From Takakia lepidozioides (taxonomy: Eukaryota > Streptophyta > Takakiopsida > Takakiales > Takakiaceae), in assembly GCA_030704615.1 (NCBI GenBank), contig CM060734.1:54450042-54514041 (forward strand): a stretch of DNA of 64,000 nt, in the 5' to 3' direction. The position numbers and the translations under genes were made by a program. The notes under the pieces are model-generated. The model made no database searches. It saw nothing but the letters and a program-made list of their open reading frames with translations, and was not told the DNA's origin. Shown here piece after piece: positions 1 through 12,287 of this stretch. Position 1 is the stretch's first letter; the number at the start of each line of letters is the position of its first letter.

Positions 1-1794
1 AGTTCTATCTCCCGCTCTTCTCCTCTTCTGAGGACATTGGGGAGGTTCAGGGTGGGCTCCCACCGTCTGCAGATAGAGACTCGTAGGTGGAAAACCAGGA
101 CCGCCTATACCTGGAAACAACAGGGAAATCTAGTGAAGAACAGATTTTCTTTGTAACTGCTGAGATCCGTGGGAGATTCAACTGTTTATTCCGTGATACC
201 CAATCTCTCACTGAGGTCTTCCATTACAACGATGACTGCTCGGCAGCTTACTTGCATGAAGCATTGACACTTAGACAATCCCTCCAGCAATAGTTGCTTT
301 TGGGCTGCTTGTGGAGAGCCTCAATCTGTTTCTCGTTTCTTTCTCTCTCTTGTCTCATAAGCTCTTTCAGCTTTCCACGGATGTTACAAAGTGCCATTTC
401 ATTTCTCTTGACAGCTCAAGGTAGATGACAAGCATGTGAAGGTCCAAACAAGACAGCGTCGGTTTGGGCATGCCAAAGGGCAGCTGAGGAGGAGAGACAA
501 GAGTTGGAGCAGCAGTGCAGCGCTGCAGGATTTCAGCTGAGTCGGCCAGCTTGCTCTGTTATAACCACCGCCTTGCGTCCCCTGCTTCTCCTTCACCAAT
601 GGAGCCGTGGGTTCAAATCCACACACTGCACCAAGTGCATCTCCCCTTCACATTGGTTGAATGCAGTTGAATCCTGCGCAGCTGATCCTGGGTTCAACAT
701 TCAAATCCTGGCTGCCACATTGCGCACTCGTACTGAGCTTGAATGATCTTAGGCTTGTGAAGCTTTTACTCCCATGCCTTGTAAACACAAGGATCTAGAG
801 GAGTTTGCACCAGTGCGCACCAGTCTCCAGGCCCCGAATGGCTCCATCATGCATAGCAAAATCCATTCACTCAGGAGGGCTCAGGTCTCATGATGATCAG
901 CTCGTGACATTCACAGAAGGGATACAATGGCTCTTGCATGCAATCTAGCTCAAGGACGATGGGCTCTCCCACTGCCACCCATCTCCTCTTTTCGTCTAGA
1001 TGGTCGCACGAACTTAGGGACATTGATACCAAAATGGAGCTAGAATGACATAACTACAACTACAGTACTGTGCCAAGGTGAGCCCGAGAGAAAGGGAACC
1101 TTTTGGCCATACCACTTGTATACAGAAGCTGAAGCGGGAAAGGCAACCAATCAAAAACTATTAAAATCCAGCGCACTCTTAGCAGGAAATGTTTTTCCGA
1201 CAAAATTTGTTGCTCATGGGTTCCCCCTCTTTTCACAGAAAGGAAACCAGCCAGCTTTTGGAAGTGTCAGCTCATACCATAGAACTAACTTCACTGCCAC
1301 ACCGAAAAGAAGAGTATGCCTCCCTGGCAACGGGTTGCATTTAGTAGTCGTGATGGCAATCACCAGAAGGAAAAGATATTACAATGGCACGTTCACTAAT
1401 TTAGCATAAGAAAGGAACATAGAGACTAGGCTAATGTTGCATGCTTCATTCCTTCTGTGGGCGATGTGACTGTCTAGCTACCCTTTCAAGAATCAAATAC
1501 AGTACATACTGGGGGCAACAATTGGCTAGAGCAACATCAACAGCGAATCCAGTAGTGTGAAACACTCCTTAGCGCTGGTCAAGCAAGTAAAGGCAAATGG
1601 CGAACCTTTATAACTTTACAATCTCTCACATATCTCTGTGCTGGGAAACATCTGTGATACAGAGGCAGAAAACTATCGCATGTGAGGGTGTAACACAACC
1701 TTGATAGTTACAGAAAAATCTTTATGAAATCATATCCCCAAAACTGATACCTCTTTTGCGCCCTCTGCATCTTTACAAGCTACAATCATAGTAG
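1..1794. other. Villin 3' flank, no gene recognised
   Basis: The stretch lies downstream of the villin stop codon and should include its 3' UTR. The open frames on both strands are short, start mid-sequence and match no family I know. Two things are visible: a copy of a short dispersed repeat near 354-396, and a tRNA B-box-like string (GGTTCAAATCC) near 610-620 without a convincing A box. Confidence 0.5.
354..396 (-). repeat. Copy 1 of a dispersed ~40-bp repeat
   Basis: Read on the minus strand the core is CTTTGTAACATCCGTGGAAAG followed by GAGCTTATG. The same core recurs at 5786-5828 and 11885-11924 inside villin introns. It may be a fragment of a small transposon, type unknown. Confidence 0.55.
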
Positions 1795-4700
1795 CTAGAA
1801 AAGGTCCAGCGCTATTTTGCGCAGTTCTTGCTTCCACTTGGGCATCTTGTAAAACTGGTTTGTGGTCATTCCAAACAATTTCTCGAATTCCTCAGAAGAT
1901 AAATATGCCTGCAGAAGATAACATGTCCCAATACAGTGATTTACTAACCAATCACATGACATCTTTTAGTTTTATTGTTGAGAAGTGGGCAATGGACCTC
2001 AGATCAGCAAGGGGAAATCCGACACATCAGAGGGCACCAAAACTGGTTCAGCAAAGGAGAGAAAGCTCTCTCTGACAGCTGTCCCTTTCAATACATCTAA
2101 TGCAAGCTAGAGGGCTAATGGAGCGCTGTCCTTGAATCAACTCATGCTTTTTAGTTTTACAGCAATGCCATATATCATTTACCTGGAACCGGATTGTCAC
2201 TGGAAATTGTCCAATTAGCCCTGTGTGTCTCATGTGGATGTATTTATGTTTTCTCCTCTCATACAAACATATTAGGAAGTTTGTTTTGTCCAAGTCATGT
2301 GTCTCTCTCTTTGGTCTTTTTGTGGATGCTATAAAGTTCCTTTCTAGCTTCTTTCTGCCTCTTACCCACTGGATGTATACATTGTCTTCTATAAAAGGAT
2401 ATGAGCTAGCTGTTCCTCTCTTACCTTGGGCAACAGTAGATGAAAATAAGAGGTCATTCAAGGCAGTTAACTTCAGTACCTCTCTCCTTGTGGGATCAAT
2501 TCCAGGGGGAGGGTCTGTGGTCTCGACTTTCAAACGCTCATAGCTGAAAATCCCTGAGCTCACACCCTTCTCTTCTACTTCACCATCAGATGTTGTGCTT
2601 GTTGACTTAGAAAGCATTTCTGTATCACCCAGTGCTTCCACATTCATGATTGGTGATGTCAAGGCCACCCAATCGCCATCAGCTGGACAGACAATGAAGT
2701 GCTGCTGGTTATGTACAATAGCATGTCAAATCAAGTTTCACTAGAGTAGTTCCCAACAAATGTACTTTTCATTGAGCTGCAGTGTCTCTACTAACACAAT
2801 AGACATGTCCTTACCAAGAGTTGAAGGAACTGTGTCTGTTGAAGTGCTACGGACTGGGGAGAGGGCTGCATTTGCTGCAGTTCGCTGTGAAAAAGACGAG
2901 TGCACTCTTACAAAACCAGCGATGTGAGTTGCTGGGGCTCTAGGTGAGGAGGGTCTCAGGGGAGCATGAATAGGAGTGCCCTTGGGCTTTGGAGAGCCCC
3001 TCAATGTGTCGCCACCAGACCACAACACAGGGGACAAGGCCGCCATAGCTGCTGCTCTTTGAGAGGAAACATTCTCTTCGTGTCCAAACAATGTGTTTGG
3101 TGTCAGTCGCCTCTTGTAGTTCTGCAGATTTGACATGGAAAAGGTACAACCAATTATAAATAGGCAGAAGATTTACAACCAAGGGATTCTCAGCCTCATT
3201 GAACCATTGATATAGCTCTCCTAGTGATTCTCAAGCATGAAGATATGAGATCCTTTGTGACAAGAATTCAAAGGCTTGAGGGATGCAATCTGAATCAGGC
3301 ACGTGCAGTTCTAAAATATAATCCAAGTTAGATTGAGGCCTTCCCCGTTGCACTCCAATTACATGCCTGGTCTTAAAATTGAACATAAGGCATCTGACCA
3401 CGCTCAATCAATGACCCATCCTAGTTCAGAACAAAAGCAAAATTGCGCAGAGTACTTTCTGACAGAACTGATGTTTTGTATTCATCCACAAATGTGCATT
3501 AACAGTGTGGAGCTGTGAGGTGATGAACTGGAATGTGATACTGCTGCGCTGGGTCGCGCACACAGGTTTTGTAAGGTAGAACAAACTTAATTATAGCCCA
3601 AAATTGATTGACTACTTGGCATTGATTATGTCTATTCCCTTTTGGAAATAACTTCAGCATAGGATTGACACCAAACAAACTTTAATGAACATGCATCCCC
3701 AATGAACAAAATACTAAACTCAAATAATAAAGGAGTGTGGATCACCTCTGCACTTGAAGCTGGTTGCCCTTTCAGAGCTGCGAGCTTCCTGTCATACATA
3801 TCCCCATGCATCTGCCCACCCTACTATCTGTTACGAATGTGAAGGTCAAGTGTTTGTGGCCTTCAGAACCAACTGACATAAAGTGAAAGTGGGGGATTGA
3901 AGGAGGCTAAGGCCTTATGACTTTCTTCTTCTCTGCTACTCTTCTCTTCCACATACTTCAGTTTCTGCTATACCTGATTAAAGCCAAGGTAGCAAAAGAC
4001 AAGACAGACTAGTGTTTTCAGAATGCACATTCAGATAGTGTGCAAACGGCTAAGTGTAACAAACCTTGATTGGTGGCCTAGGTTTGTTGTGATATCTGGA
4101 AACTAGCACAAACTAACAATAGGAACCTACGTGCCAGTGCTTCCGCTTTTGTTATGGGATTCAACTTACAGTGGCCTTGCTTGGATCCCATGAAAAGTAG
4201 CAGGTAAAGAAAGATGGCTCATTTGCTTCCATTACTTTGAAGAAGGGGGTATCCTTGGATAGGCCCTCCAAAGCAGCAGCACGCTCAATGTACTTCTGCA
4301 TGAGTTTTTGGAACAAAACATACATTTCTTAACAAGCAGACCCACTTTTTTCCGGTTGAGGAAAACTGGAACCACTCCAGAACGTGCAGACATACTTGCA
4401 AAGCATGCAGCACCTCCCTACTTCTTGGAAGCAAAAACTTCCCACTTTATGATGCAAATGGCCCCACAAAGTCCAAAAATACCAAATAACAGGATGATAT
4501 AGTGTGCAACTTCAACATTTGAGTACACAGTGTCCCCCAGAACTCGACCCCCAAGATTTTGCTAGTAGACAAGGTCTGTAGTCTGTAGCACAAATGTGAC
4601 TGCAGCTCTACCTCTTAAGAATTCTGAAAAAGTCTTCCTAAACAAGAAGCATCCACATTGTAGGACACAAAATTTACTCCTACAATAACCGTGGCCTCAA

Positions 4701-7700
4701 TCAAACTCACATATCATTTTCATGTTGGCTGAAAGAAGATTAATACCTGGGCAAGATCAGAAGCATGTTGTTTGTCGTGAGTGCTGGCATGTTGACCCAC
4801 CCACACAAATACAGCACTGTGACAGTCCAGAATCATCACATCTTCGCTCAGCAAGTCCTCTTGTGAGAAATTGAACACCTCTGTCACCTGCATCTTGCTC
4901 CTGTTAGTATCCTACACAAGTAAGGGGCCTAAGTGGACCAACAGTTATCAAGATTTTCGGTTGAATTTCATAAATGCACTGGTGATTCACACTACGATTG
5001 GAGCTGTGTTGGGTGAGCATGACGATGTGGGATCACCAGGGCTCCTTGGATTCAGCCATGGAGGAAAGAAAGATTAGGCCAAGTTGTTGTCTAGGAGATA
5101 GTTTCACCATAAAGTCTCACCTGAGTCAGGCAGCTCTCTTAGGGTTTTGAGTTAAACATCATTGCAGTCCATCAATCTTATCGTGGCAAAGACCACCTTC
5201 CAGTCCATCCAGTTCCAGGGTGGTTGACTTCAGGCCAGGCCTGACCTTGCAATCAAAAAGCCCTCATAGGCAAAGAATTCACAGAAATTGACCTCAGGGA
5301 TTCTAGTGGTGCATCTTACCAATATTTCTTTTGCTTAAACTACTTCACAACTGAAGACATGCAAGGAAGGCAGATATCAAACAGGTGAAGAGATGTACCT
5401 TCAAAGTCCCTGCAGCATTGTGGTATTTTGTGAACAGCCAGCAGGCACATGCAATTGAGACATAATCAACCAGCAATGGAGGTGCTGTTAGACCATTCTT
5501 GATGCAGTTAAAAGGAGAACACAATCAGCTAACAATATCTGACACCTTTTAGCTCCTCAACATGTAGCAATAGCATGTATTGCTGATGAAGGATTCCTCT
5601 ATTAGACTAAGTGAATCAAAGTCTAGTTTGGAAATGAACTTGCTCCACGACAAAAACTCCTTGACACATAACTGCAACAAAATCAAACACATAGAAAGAG
5701 TCCTGTTAAAAGGAAGGAACCCTTTGGGTGGAAGGGCTTGTAACCTTGTAAGAAAGATTGTAAGCAGAAGATGAATGAAATGAAACGGTACTTTATAACG
5801 TCCGTGGAAAGCTCAGAGAGCTTATGGGACAAAATGGGAAAAGCCAAGAGAAATGAAATGAAATGGTGCTTTATAACAAGAGAGAGGAAACAAAACCAGA
5901 GCCCAAGAAACAGCCCAAAAGCAACTACTGCTCAAGGGATTGCCTAAGGGTCAAGGCCTCGCGCAGGTAAGCTGCCAAGCATTTCTGATCTTCGTAGACT
6001 TCAGTGAGAGATTGAGTTCCACGGAATAGACAGATGGAAAGAAAGAAGAGATATTCGGAGAGGGATATTTAAGTGCCACCTTACCTTTTGACGGGCTGCA
6101 AACAAACAAGCGAGGGTCTTTGCCAACATCTTTTGCTTTGCGCTGGCTTGGGTAGCTTTGTTTCCCACCAAGGGTGCTCCAGAAAAACAGTGGCTCTAAG
6201 CCTTCCTTCAATGGTCTTGCCGTTGTGCCGGGCTGATGCAGCCGTGTAAATCAATAAGCGTATGATGCAGGGTGTGATGCACCATTTGTAGAAATAAATA
6301 GTTGATGGAACTAGTTTGAGTGAACAGTTCAAAAGCACAACGGGTGAGCAGTTCTAAGCACCAAGACAATGGCGATAGCCTCCTACCTTCAAAAACTGTG
6401 TGACTTGCACGGCCAGCTTCTGCTCCTCAGCATTGCTCAGGTTGCCAGACCAGGTGAAGAACTTGGTCCCAGTTTGCAGAACAAAGCAGTCTGCTGAATT
6501 GAGCGAGGCTGCCACCTGCAACCCAAAATGCAAAAGCATTGCACTGAATGAAAACTGTTGTGATCAGTTTCAAAATACATCGAAGGTTTCACAGTGCAAG
6601 AAAATTGAAACAGTGGGATCATTCTTCCTTTGTCCCAGTCACAATTTAGCTTGCTGTGGTTGTCCATAACAAACAATCCTTCAAGAGCAAACAAACACGG
6701 TCAGTAATGGATGTGAGGACTGAAAACTTTACTCACTGGCTCAACTTGCAAAGCTTGGGTATTCTGTGGACTTGTGCCTCGTACCCGCAGCAGGATGACC
6801 GTGTCCTCTTTGACTCCTGAACTTTTGCCACCCTGACATTGATCCAGTTTATATTTATCAACCTCACACAAAGAGTCTTTTGTACTTGTTTCCCTGTAAC
6901 TTTGTCTCATTTGAAGTCGAGAGAGGAAGGGTTCCAAGTGGAAGTACACAAGTTAGTGGCAATGCCAAGGAGCTCAAACATGCTTAAATTTCAAACCACA
7001 AAGCACCCTAGTTTTGAAAGCCCACATGGAAGCTAGACTATGCTATCACACACAAGGTGTTTTAGACACGTAAGAAGTAATCTATCTTGGCACAGAGCTT
7101 AAAGTTGGTCCTTCCTCACACTAATGTCAGAGAATGGATAAAAAATACAAAGGCAAGAGTCTCAGAGCCACCTAAAGCTGAGAAGGTCAAGAGTAATTTT
7201 CACACCTTCAAAATGGTCATGCATTGAAACAGAGCCAGAAACTGCGGGGGCTCTTTACCCTGGATGATTTGGGCCTGCCATTTATATCATGCACATGGCT
7301 CAGACCCTCCCACATGACCCAGAAAGAACATACATATTTTGTGACTTCATGGTTTGCCATAGATACAACCATTTCCACAATTAAGAAGGAATGAATCCTA
7401 GACACCCTCCAACCTGGCTAATACATCTCACGCAAACTTCAAAATGATACAGATTGCTTTGACAGTGGGTGATGAACAGAGTAAAGACTGTACAAACAAT
7501 TCACAAAACTCTTGGGAGGTTGAGATGTGGGTAAGAAGAGAAATTTTGGCAACCATGACTGGACGTCCTTTGAAGGAAAGTAGCATCTCATTGGTCAAGC
7601 TTGCAGCTGTCTCCTTATCCTCCTGCCCAATCAGACAATCACAACATCCAAGTTATGTCTGAATGTTTATATGCTTTGTTACTTCTGTCGTGAAAAAGAA

Positions 7701-10700
7701 GGTTATATCATCTCCATGCAAATCCAGGTCTATAGTGATGACAATTTCCCTGTTTAAAAAAACACATAAAACAAACACTTGCTTTCGCTTGTGATCGTCC
7801 CTTATAGCTGTCACCACATTTCAGCACAACATTACTTCCAGTAAATGGTAAGACTAACAACCGAAAACACATACCACAGTGCTTTGTCGACCCAACCAAT
7901 AGCAGAGCAGGTACTCCTCTTTGCGATCCCTTGTGTTTCCTTGATATGTGTACAATACAATGTAGCAACTGTTGTCGTAGAATTTACCAAAATCTGCAGC
8001 AGGGATAGCTGTCTTCGCATTGCCATTGACCCGCCAGATCTGACAAATCAATAAAACGCCAAGGTAACTCTCTCTGTCCCATAAGCCCCCATCAACTTCC
8101 ATCAATTATGTCTCTCTATCAGTCCCTGAATAGCAGAAAGAACACTCCTCTAAAAGAGTCTGTTTAGTTCATATGTCGACACTGCAGCTTATAACCCTAT
8201 GGAAGAGCCTATCTAGAACAGGTGCACTGTGATGCTCTGGTCGATTCAAGGGCATGGGTGTACCCAATGAGCATGACCAGTCTCCACCGACAGACAACCG
8301 ACTTTAGATGCTCCATTGTAACCACAGAGAGGTAACAACCTTGGCTCAACAGTTCATTTAGGCAAACCCCTCTTTGCAGTTCATTTGATGTGGACAGCCA
8401 CAAACATTCAACTGACAAGTACATCAAACCACCAAAACAAACAATTTTGATCTCTTTGTGATTTCCAAATGAGCTAACCACGTTATGAACGAGGGGTTAG
8501 CCATCGGCTATGAAGTGCCAACCTCAAGCTTGCCAGTAGCATTGAGCAGTGGCACAACCTCTTCTTTGACAGGCACACCTTTCAGAAGACCCTTCACGTT
8601 GACCCCTTGCTGCTTCAATAATGCTGCATAGATTCCCCAACAATATCCACATGAAACAAACCTTACTGCTACCATAGGAAAAAATTCTGTATATCAAGCT
8701 CTAAGGTCCCCTATTTACAGAAAACACCTACAGTGTCTTAACTGGCTGGACATTCTGACACCCAATCATGCATACCTGCAACTTTGCCTCTCCCATCTTC
8801 AGAGACAGGAGTCACGGAACTCAATGGCCACTCGTCAAAGTTGGACCGGAATGCCAATGTCTCAAAGCCCTCAATCACACGTGTGAGTAGGGTATGTTTT
8901 GGCCGCTTTACAAGTTCCTGTCAGAGATGTACGGGATAACTTGGAATAAGCATCTATACCCAACAAAGAGGACTCTGCCATTGTATTTCGAGTGCACACA
9001 AAAGACTGCCAATCCTACATGTGCTAGGCATTTTGCCCAACCTCATTTACAGTCATTAGAAACTGCCCAATGTTTACTTATTGCATATTTTTGACCAACA
9101 ACTGATTGTAGTTGCATAGACTTTTCATGTGTGATGTAACTTTCCATAAAGTCCCCCACTGTCCATTGAAGGGCGAGACCCTTAATGATTATATAACTTG
9201 ACAACACAAGCAATTTTAGGGGCATGGAGTTGGCCCTTGCCTCAACAGCTGAGTTGGCAGCTTTCCTCATATCAATTGAAGTGTTGCGACCTGCCCATAC
9301 GAAGAGTTCAGAGCCACAATCGAGCAGGTAACACTTGCTTTTGTCCAGCATATCCCTCCTCAGCGACGCAGCATTGTCAACTGCTGTGGCCTTCCCCTCC
9401 ACAACACTTCTAGTACCCAAGATCCACCGACCCGAACTCCCCATCAATCACAAGAACGCTCTCCACTCATTCATCTCCAATTAAAAACCCATTATTAGAG
9501 CAAAAGATTGGCTGAAAGATTGAGCCTGTTATGGTAGAAGTTATCACACAAAACTAAACTTTGACAATTTTTAACACTAGCAAGAAGCCGAAGTTCATGG
9601 GCATCTTGAAATTATCCTCTTCAATCCAGATATACAGAAGGAACAGAGGGGTGACCTACCAGTAAAGCTTTCCCGGGGCGGTCTCTACTAGTATATCATC
9701 ATCTTTATCCACCTTTTTGGTAAGTGGAGCAAATCCTCCAAACAGAACCCAAAACTCTCCTGCGTTGGCTTCAGACCCAAGATTTCCATCGTCTGCAATG
9801 CCTCAACCAACAGTTACTAACGCAATAGATCATTTGATAGACCCATAAGCAGTGTCTTTTACAGTTGAAGGATTCAGACCTTCTGCAGGCATTGGTCCTA
9901 CAGTCCTCTGACCACATGCTGATGAGAGAAGCTGATGGGCTTCTAAAAGCAATAGTGAGAGGGTGTGCTTCTATGCACTGTGGACCTTGGAGGGCTTTCT
10001 AAGCTGGCACTGCAACGCCTATAGACAGATGTCAGGAGAACTTCTGCAATATAGTTCTCAGCCATCAAAATCCTTTACAACAGAGTATGTCATGTTGCTC
10101 ACCAATTTTTTGCAAAATTGTGATGAAATTGCCAGCTATAGGTAGAAAGAGCCTCATGAGAGAAACACAGGATTCCTCACATTCAAAATTTAACTCAATA
10201 CCTCACTAGCTGGCATACTTCGTAGTTTCTCAGTTTGTTTCCTCACCAATAACGGCGACGTCGCAGCTACCCTCATGATCCGTGTCCTTGATATACTGCA
10301 CAACTGCCAATGCTTTTCCCCTTTCTTGAATACTGGAGTTCCCACCGTTGAACTGGAATATCTTTGATTTCGTATCCAAGACAAAAATATCATCATGGTT
10401 GAGTGAAGAGCGTGCAAATGGGACCTGCCCATACAATCAAGCGATTACCACATCTCAAAAGTTGTTGACACTCCTTGGACATGGAAAACCCCCCTGACCC
10501 TAGCATTCAGGTGACCTGAGCTTGGCCACTGCAAGAGCACATTTCCAAAACTCCTATCAACTCTCTTTTGAGCCCATTGGGCCTCCCCAGACATTGTAAA
10601 GTTTCTTTCTTATTTCTTTTCTCTGACTGAGTTTGTATACATAATCATAGCTCAACCTAGACAAAAGCAGTTGTCGACGAGAGAAATCAGAGTCCGCAAG

Positions 10701-12287
10701 GATCCATGTGAGTGGGTATAATCACATGAATCTGTCACTAATAAAAATTGGGAATCGATCACGGGACATGCCTGCCTGACTCTAACCGTGCGCTTGCCCC
10801 TGACGACAAAGAGGCGAGGCTCATACTGCGCGACCTCCACTTTCTTGAAGCCTGAGGCAATACCACTTTCCATAGGGATGATGCAAGGCTTAAAGTACGA
10901 TAAAAACTTTTGGGTTTCATGGCCCTGAGTCTCTCTGAACTGCACTGCCCGTCCTCCTAAGGCTGCATCCAGCTCTATTGTTTTGATTGCTGCAACACCA
11001 GCCTCATCCTGCACAACAATCATCAACCAACCCAATGCTTATATTTTTATGGCTGTGCTGTATAAGAGGTTGAGCACAGGGTCCCCCATAAAGAAGCATT
11101 TGTAGTTCATCCACTTACATTGGATCACTACAGTACTACCAAGTTGTATGCACTACCACAATGTCCAAATCTTGTCCTTCCTGAAGTCGAATCGGTGTGT
11201 ACAAAGTTCGAGCTCCTTCAAATACTGTGTCTGTAACCCCAACTGACAAGCTAGCACTCACATCGAGCGGCCTTAAATTCATGAGGAAAATACCTGACTC
11301 GTGTCTTTTCCAAGCCAAAAATGAATGTCGTAGTGATAAGCTCCGCTCTTCAATGCTGTTGTCTGTCACCACATGGATCAGTTAGATGAAGGCAGCTATG
11401 GAGAAACATAGAAGGAAAGAAAGAGAGTCACTGGAAGAAGAACATGACGAAGAAGCAGAGAGAGAGATCATTGACGAAGAGACGTCTTTATTGCGGCCCT
11501 CACAGTAAAGCTACAGGAGACAGGAGATTTATTACATCCGCGGCATGTAGTAAATCCAGAGCGCCGATGGCCGCATCCAGCAGAGAGAGGCTGAGACAAG
11601 CGATCACTCGACCCCTCTGATCAGATGGTCTGCCTACACTCGTGTGTTTCTCTGCCTCTGTCCTTGCCGTCAGGATTTTCTTGGCTTGTTTGGTTTGATC
11701 GAGTGTTTAAAGGAGTTTGATCCGGGGCGTTCCCTCCTTTCCTCGCGCAGAAACAAGACAAGGTAAAAGGAGAAAGGAACAGAAGGAAAGAACAAAGAAA
11801 GGAACTTAATTGAGTCCCACTAAAAACTCCATATGGCCGACAGCAACTCCTAACAGACGAGCGAGCGACAGACAGAGACAGAAAGGGACTTTATAACATC
11901 CACAGGAAGCCAGAGGGCTTACGGTGACCTTTCCAGAGTTACTCACCCGTAGAACAACATACGAGTCTCCAGAGTAGAATTTTCCATGAGAAGACTTCGG
12001 TACAAGCACTGGCCGGAAATCCTCAATGCGCCATATGTCCATGCCTCTTCAGTCCAGGAATCAAAGATACAATGACAAAATGCAACCAATATGTCCTTAT
12101 ATGCCAGGCCAAAGACAGGAGGGGGAATTGGGGGCGATCAGCCAAGTACACTCATCAGCTGCCTCATGTTGCTGGAGTCACAAAACGAACGCAAGCAGGC
12201 AGCGATTACACATTACTGAATAGTAGGATACGCTTTTTGACCGACCCCCTGAAATGCAACGTCAACGTTCTTCATCGACACAGACAT
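1795..12287 (-). CDS. VLN: Villin, actin filament-bundling protein (gelsolin repeats plus headpiece), 22 exons, 941 aa
   Basis: Villins bundle, cap and sever F-actin in the cytoplasm under Ca2+ control. Exons in coding order: 12287-12232, 12046-11947, 11362-11294, 11008-10772, 10424-10247, 9792-9660, 9406-9241, 8917-8776, 8623-8523, 8039-7875, 7622-7554, 7274-7206, 6832-6737, 6515-6387, 6232-6085, 5409-5399, 4887-4747, 4295-4170, 3811-3746, 3121-2815, 2682-2480, 1908-1795. They total 2826 nt and all phases agree. The start [19 protein letters not shown] is the usual plant villin N-terminus and is followed by the G1 block DIWRIEDF. Later gelsolin landmarks are [56 protein letters not shown] and VFVWVG, consistent with six repeats. 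A Ser/Pro/Ala-rich linker (exons 20-21) precedes the C-terminal headpiece, which has EEFEKLFGM and PKWKQELRK and ends LDLF. Length matches plant villins (about 900-980 aa). Two introns use GC donors and one exon is 11 nt. Confidence 0.95.
5399..5409 (-). other. VLN: 11-nt microexon of the villin gene
   Basis: The exon is GGACTTTGAAG on the minus strand, flanked by CTGCAG upstream and GTACAT downstream. The exon ending at 6085 leaves one base (phase 1) and the exon starting at 4887 begins in phase 0, so about 2 mod 3 bases are needed between them. This 11-mer supplies exactly that. It gives [15 protein letters not shown], matching the villin block SKGKFEVEEIYNFSQ in position and length. It is the only candidate I found in the intervening 1.2 kb. 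Confidence 0.8.
5786..5828 (+). repeat. Copy 2 of a dispersed ~40-bp repeat
   Basis: The core reads CTTTATAACGTCCGTGGAAA, then CAGAGAGCTTATGGG. It lies in the villin intron between exons 15 and 16. A partial second core (TGCTTTATAAC with flanking GAAATGAAATGG) follows at about 5850-5880, so the copy may be locally duplicated. Confidence 0.55.
8918..9240 (-). other. VLN: Villin intron with GC donor (GC-AG)
   Basis: The donor reads GAG|GCAAGG, a strong GC-type site, with acceptor CTGACAG. Joining gives [16 protein letters not shown], the normal gelsolin linker. Reading on to the next GT would add unrelated residues. Confidence 0.8.
10425..10771 (-). other. VLN: Villin intron with GC donor (GC-AG)
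   Basis: The exon ends CAG and the next bases are GCATGT; the acceptor is GGGCAG. Joining gives [13 protein letters not shown], the expected uninterrupted gelsolin sequence. No GT donor nearby preserves this. Confidence 0.8.
11885..11924 (+). repeat. Copy 3 of a dispersed ~40-bp repeat
   Basis: The core reads ACTTTATAACATCCACAGGA, then CAGAGGGCTTACGG, in the villin intron between exons 2 and 3. A related string (TTTATTACATCCGCGG) lies near 11528-11545 in the same intron. Confidence 0.5.

Noticed and set aside
504-746. Possible tRNA gene around the GGTTCAAATCC string
   Set aside because: A T-arm-like hairpin exists but no D-arm, anticodon arm or proper spacing; the partly complementary GTGCAGC is more than 110 bases away.
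2223-2543. 106-aa plus-strand frame
   Set aside because: It is the antisense shadow of the villin exon at 2480-2682 and the neighbouring intron.
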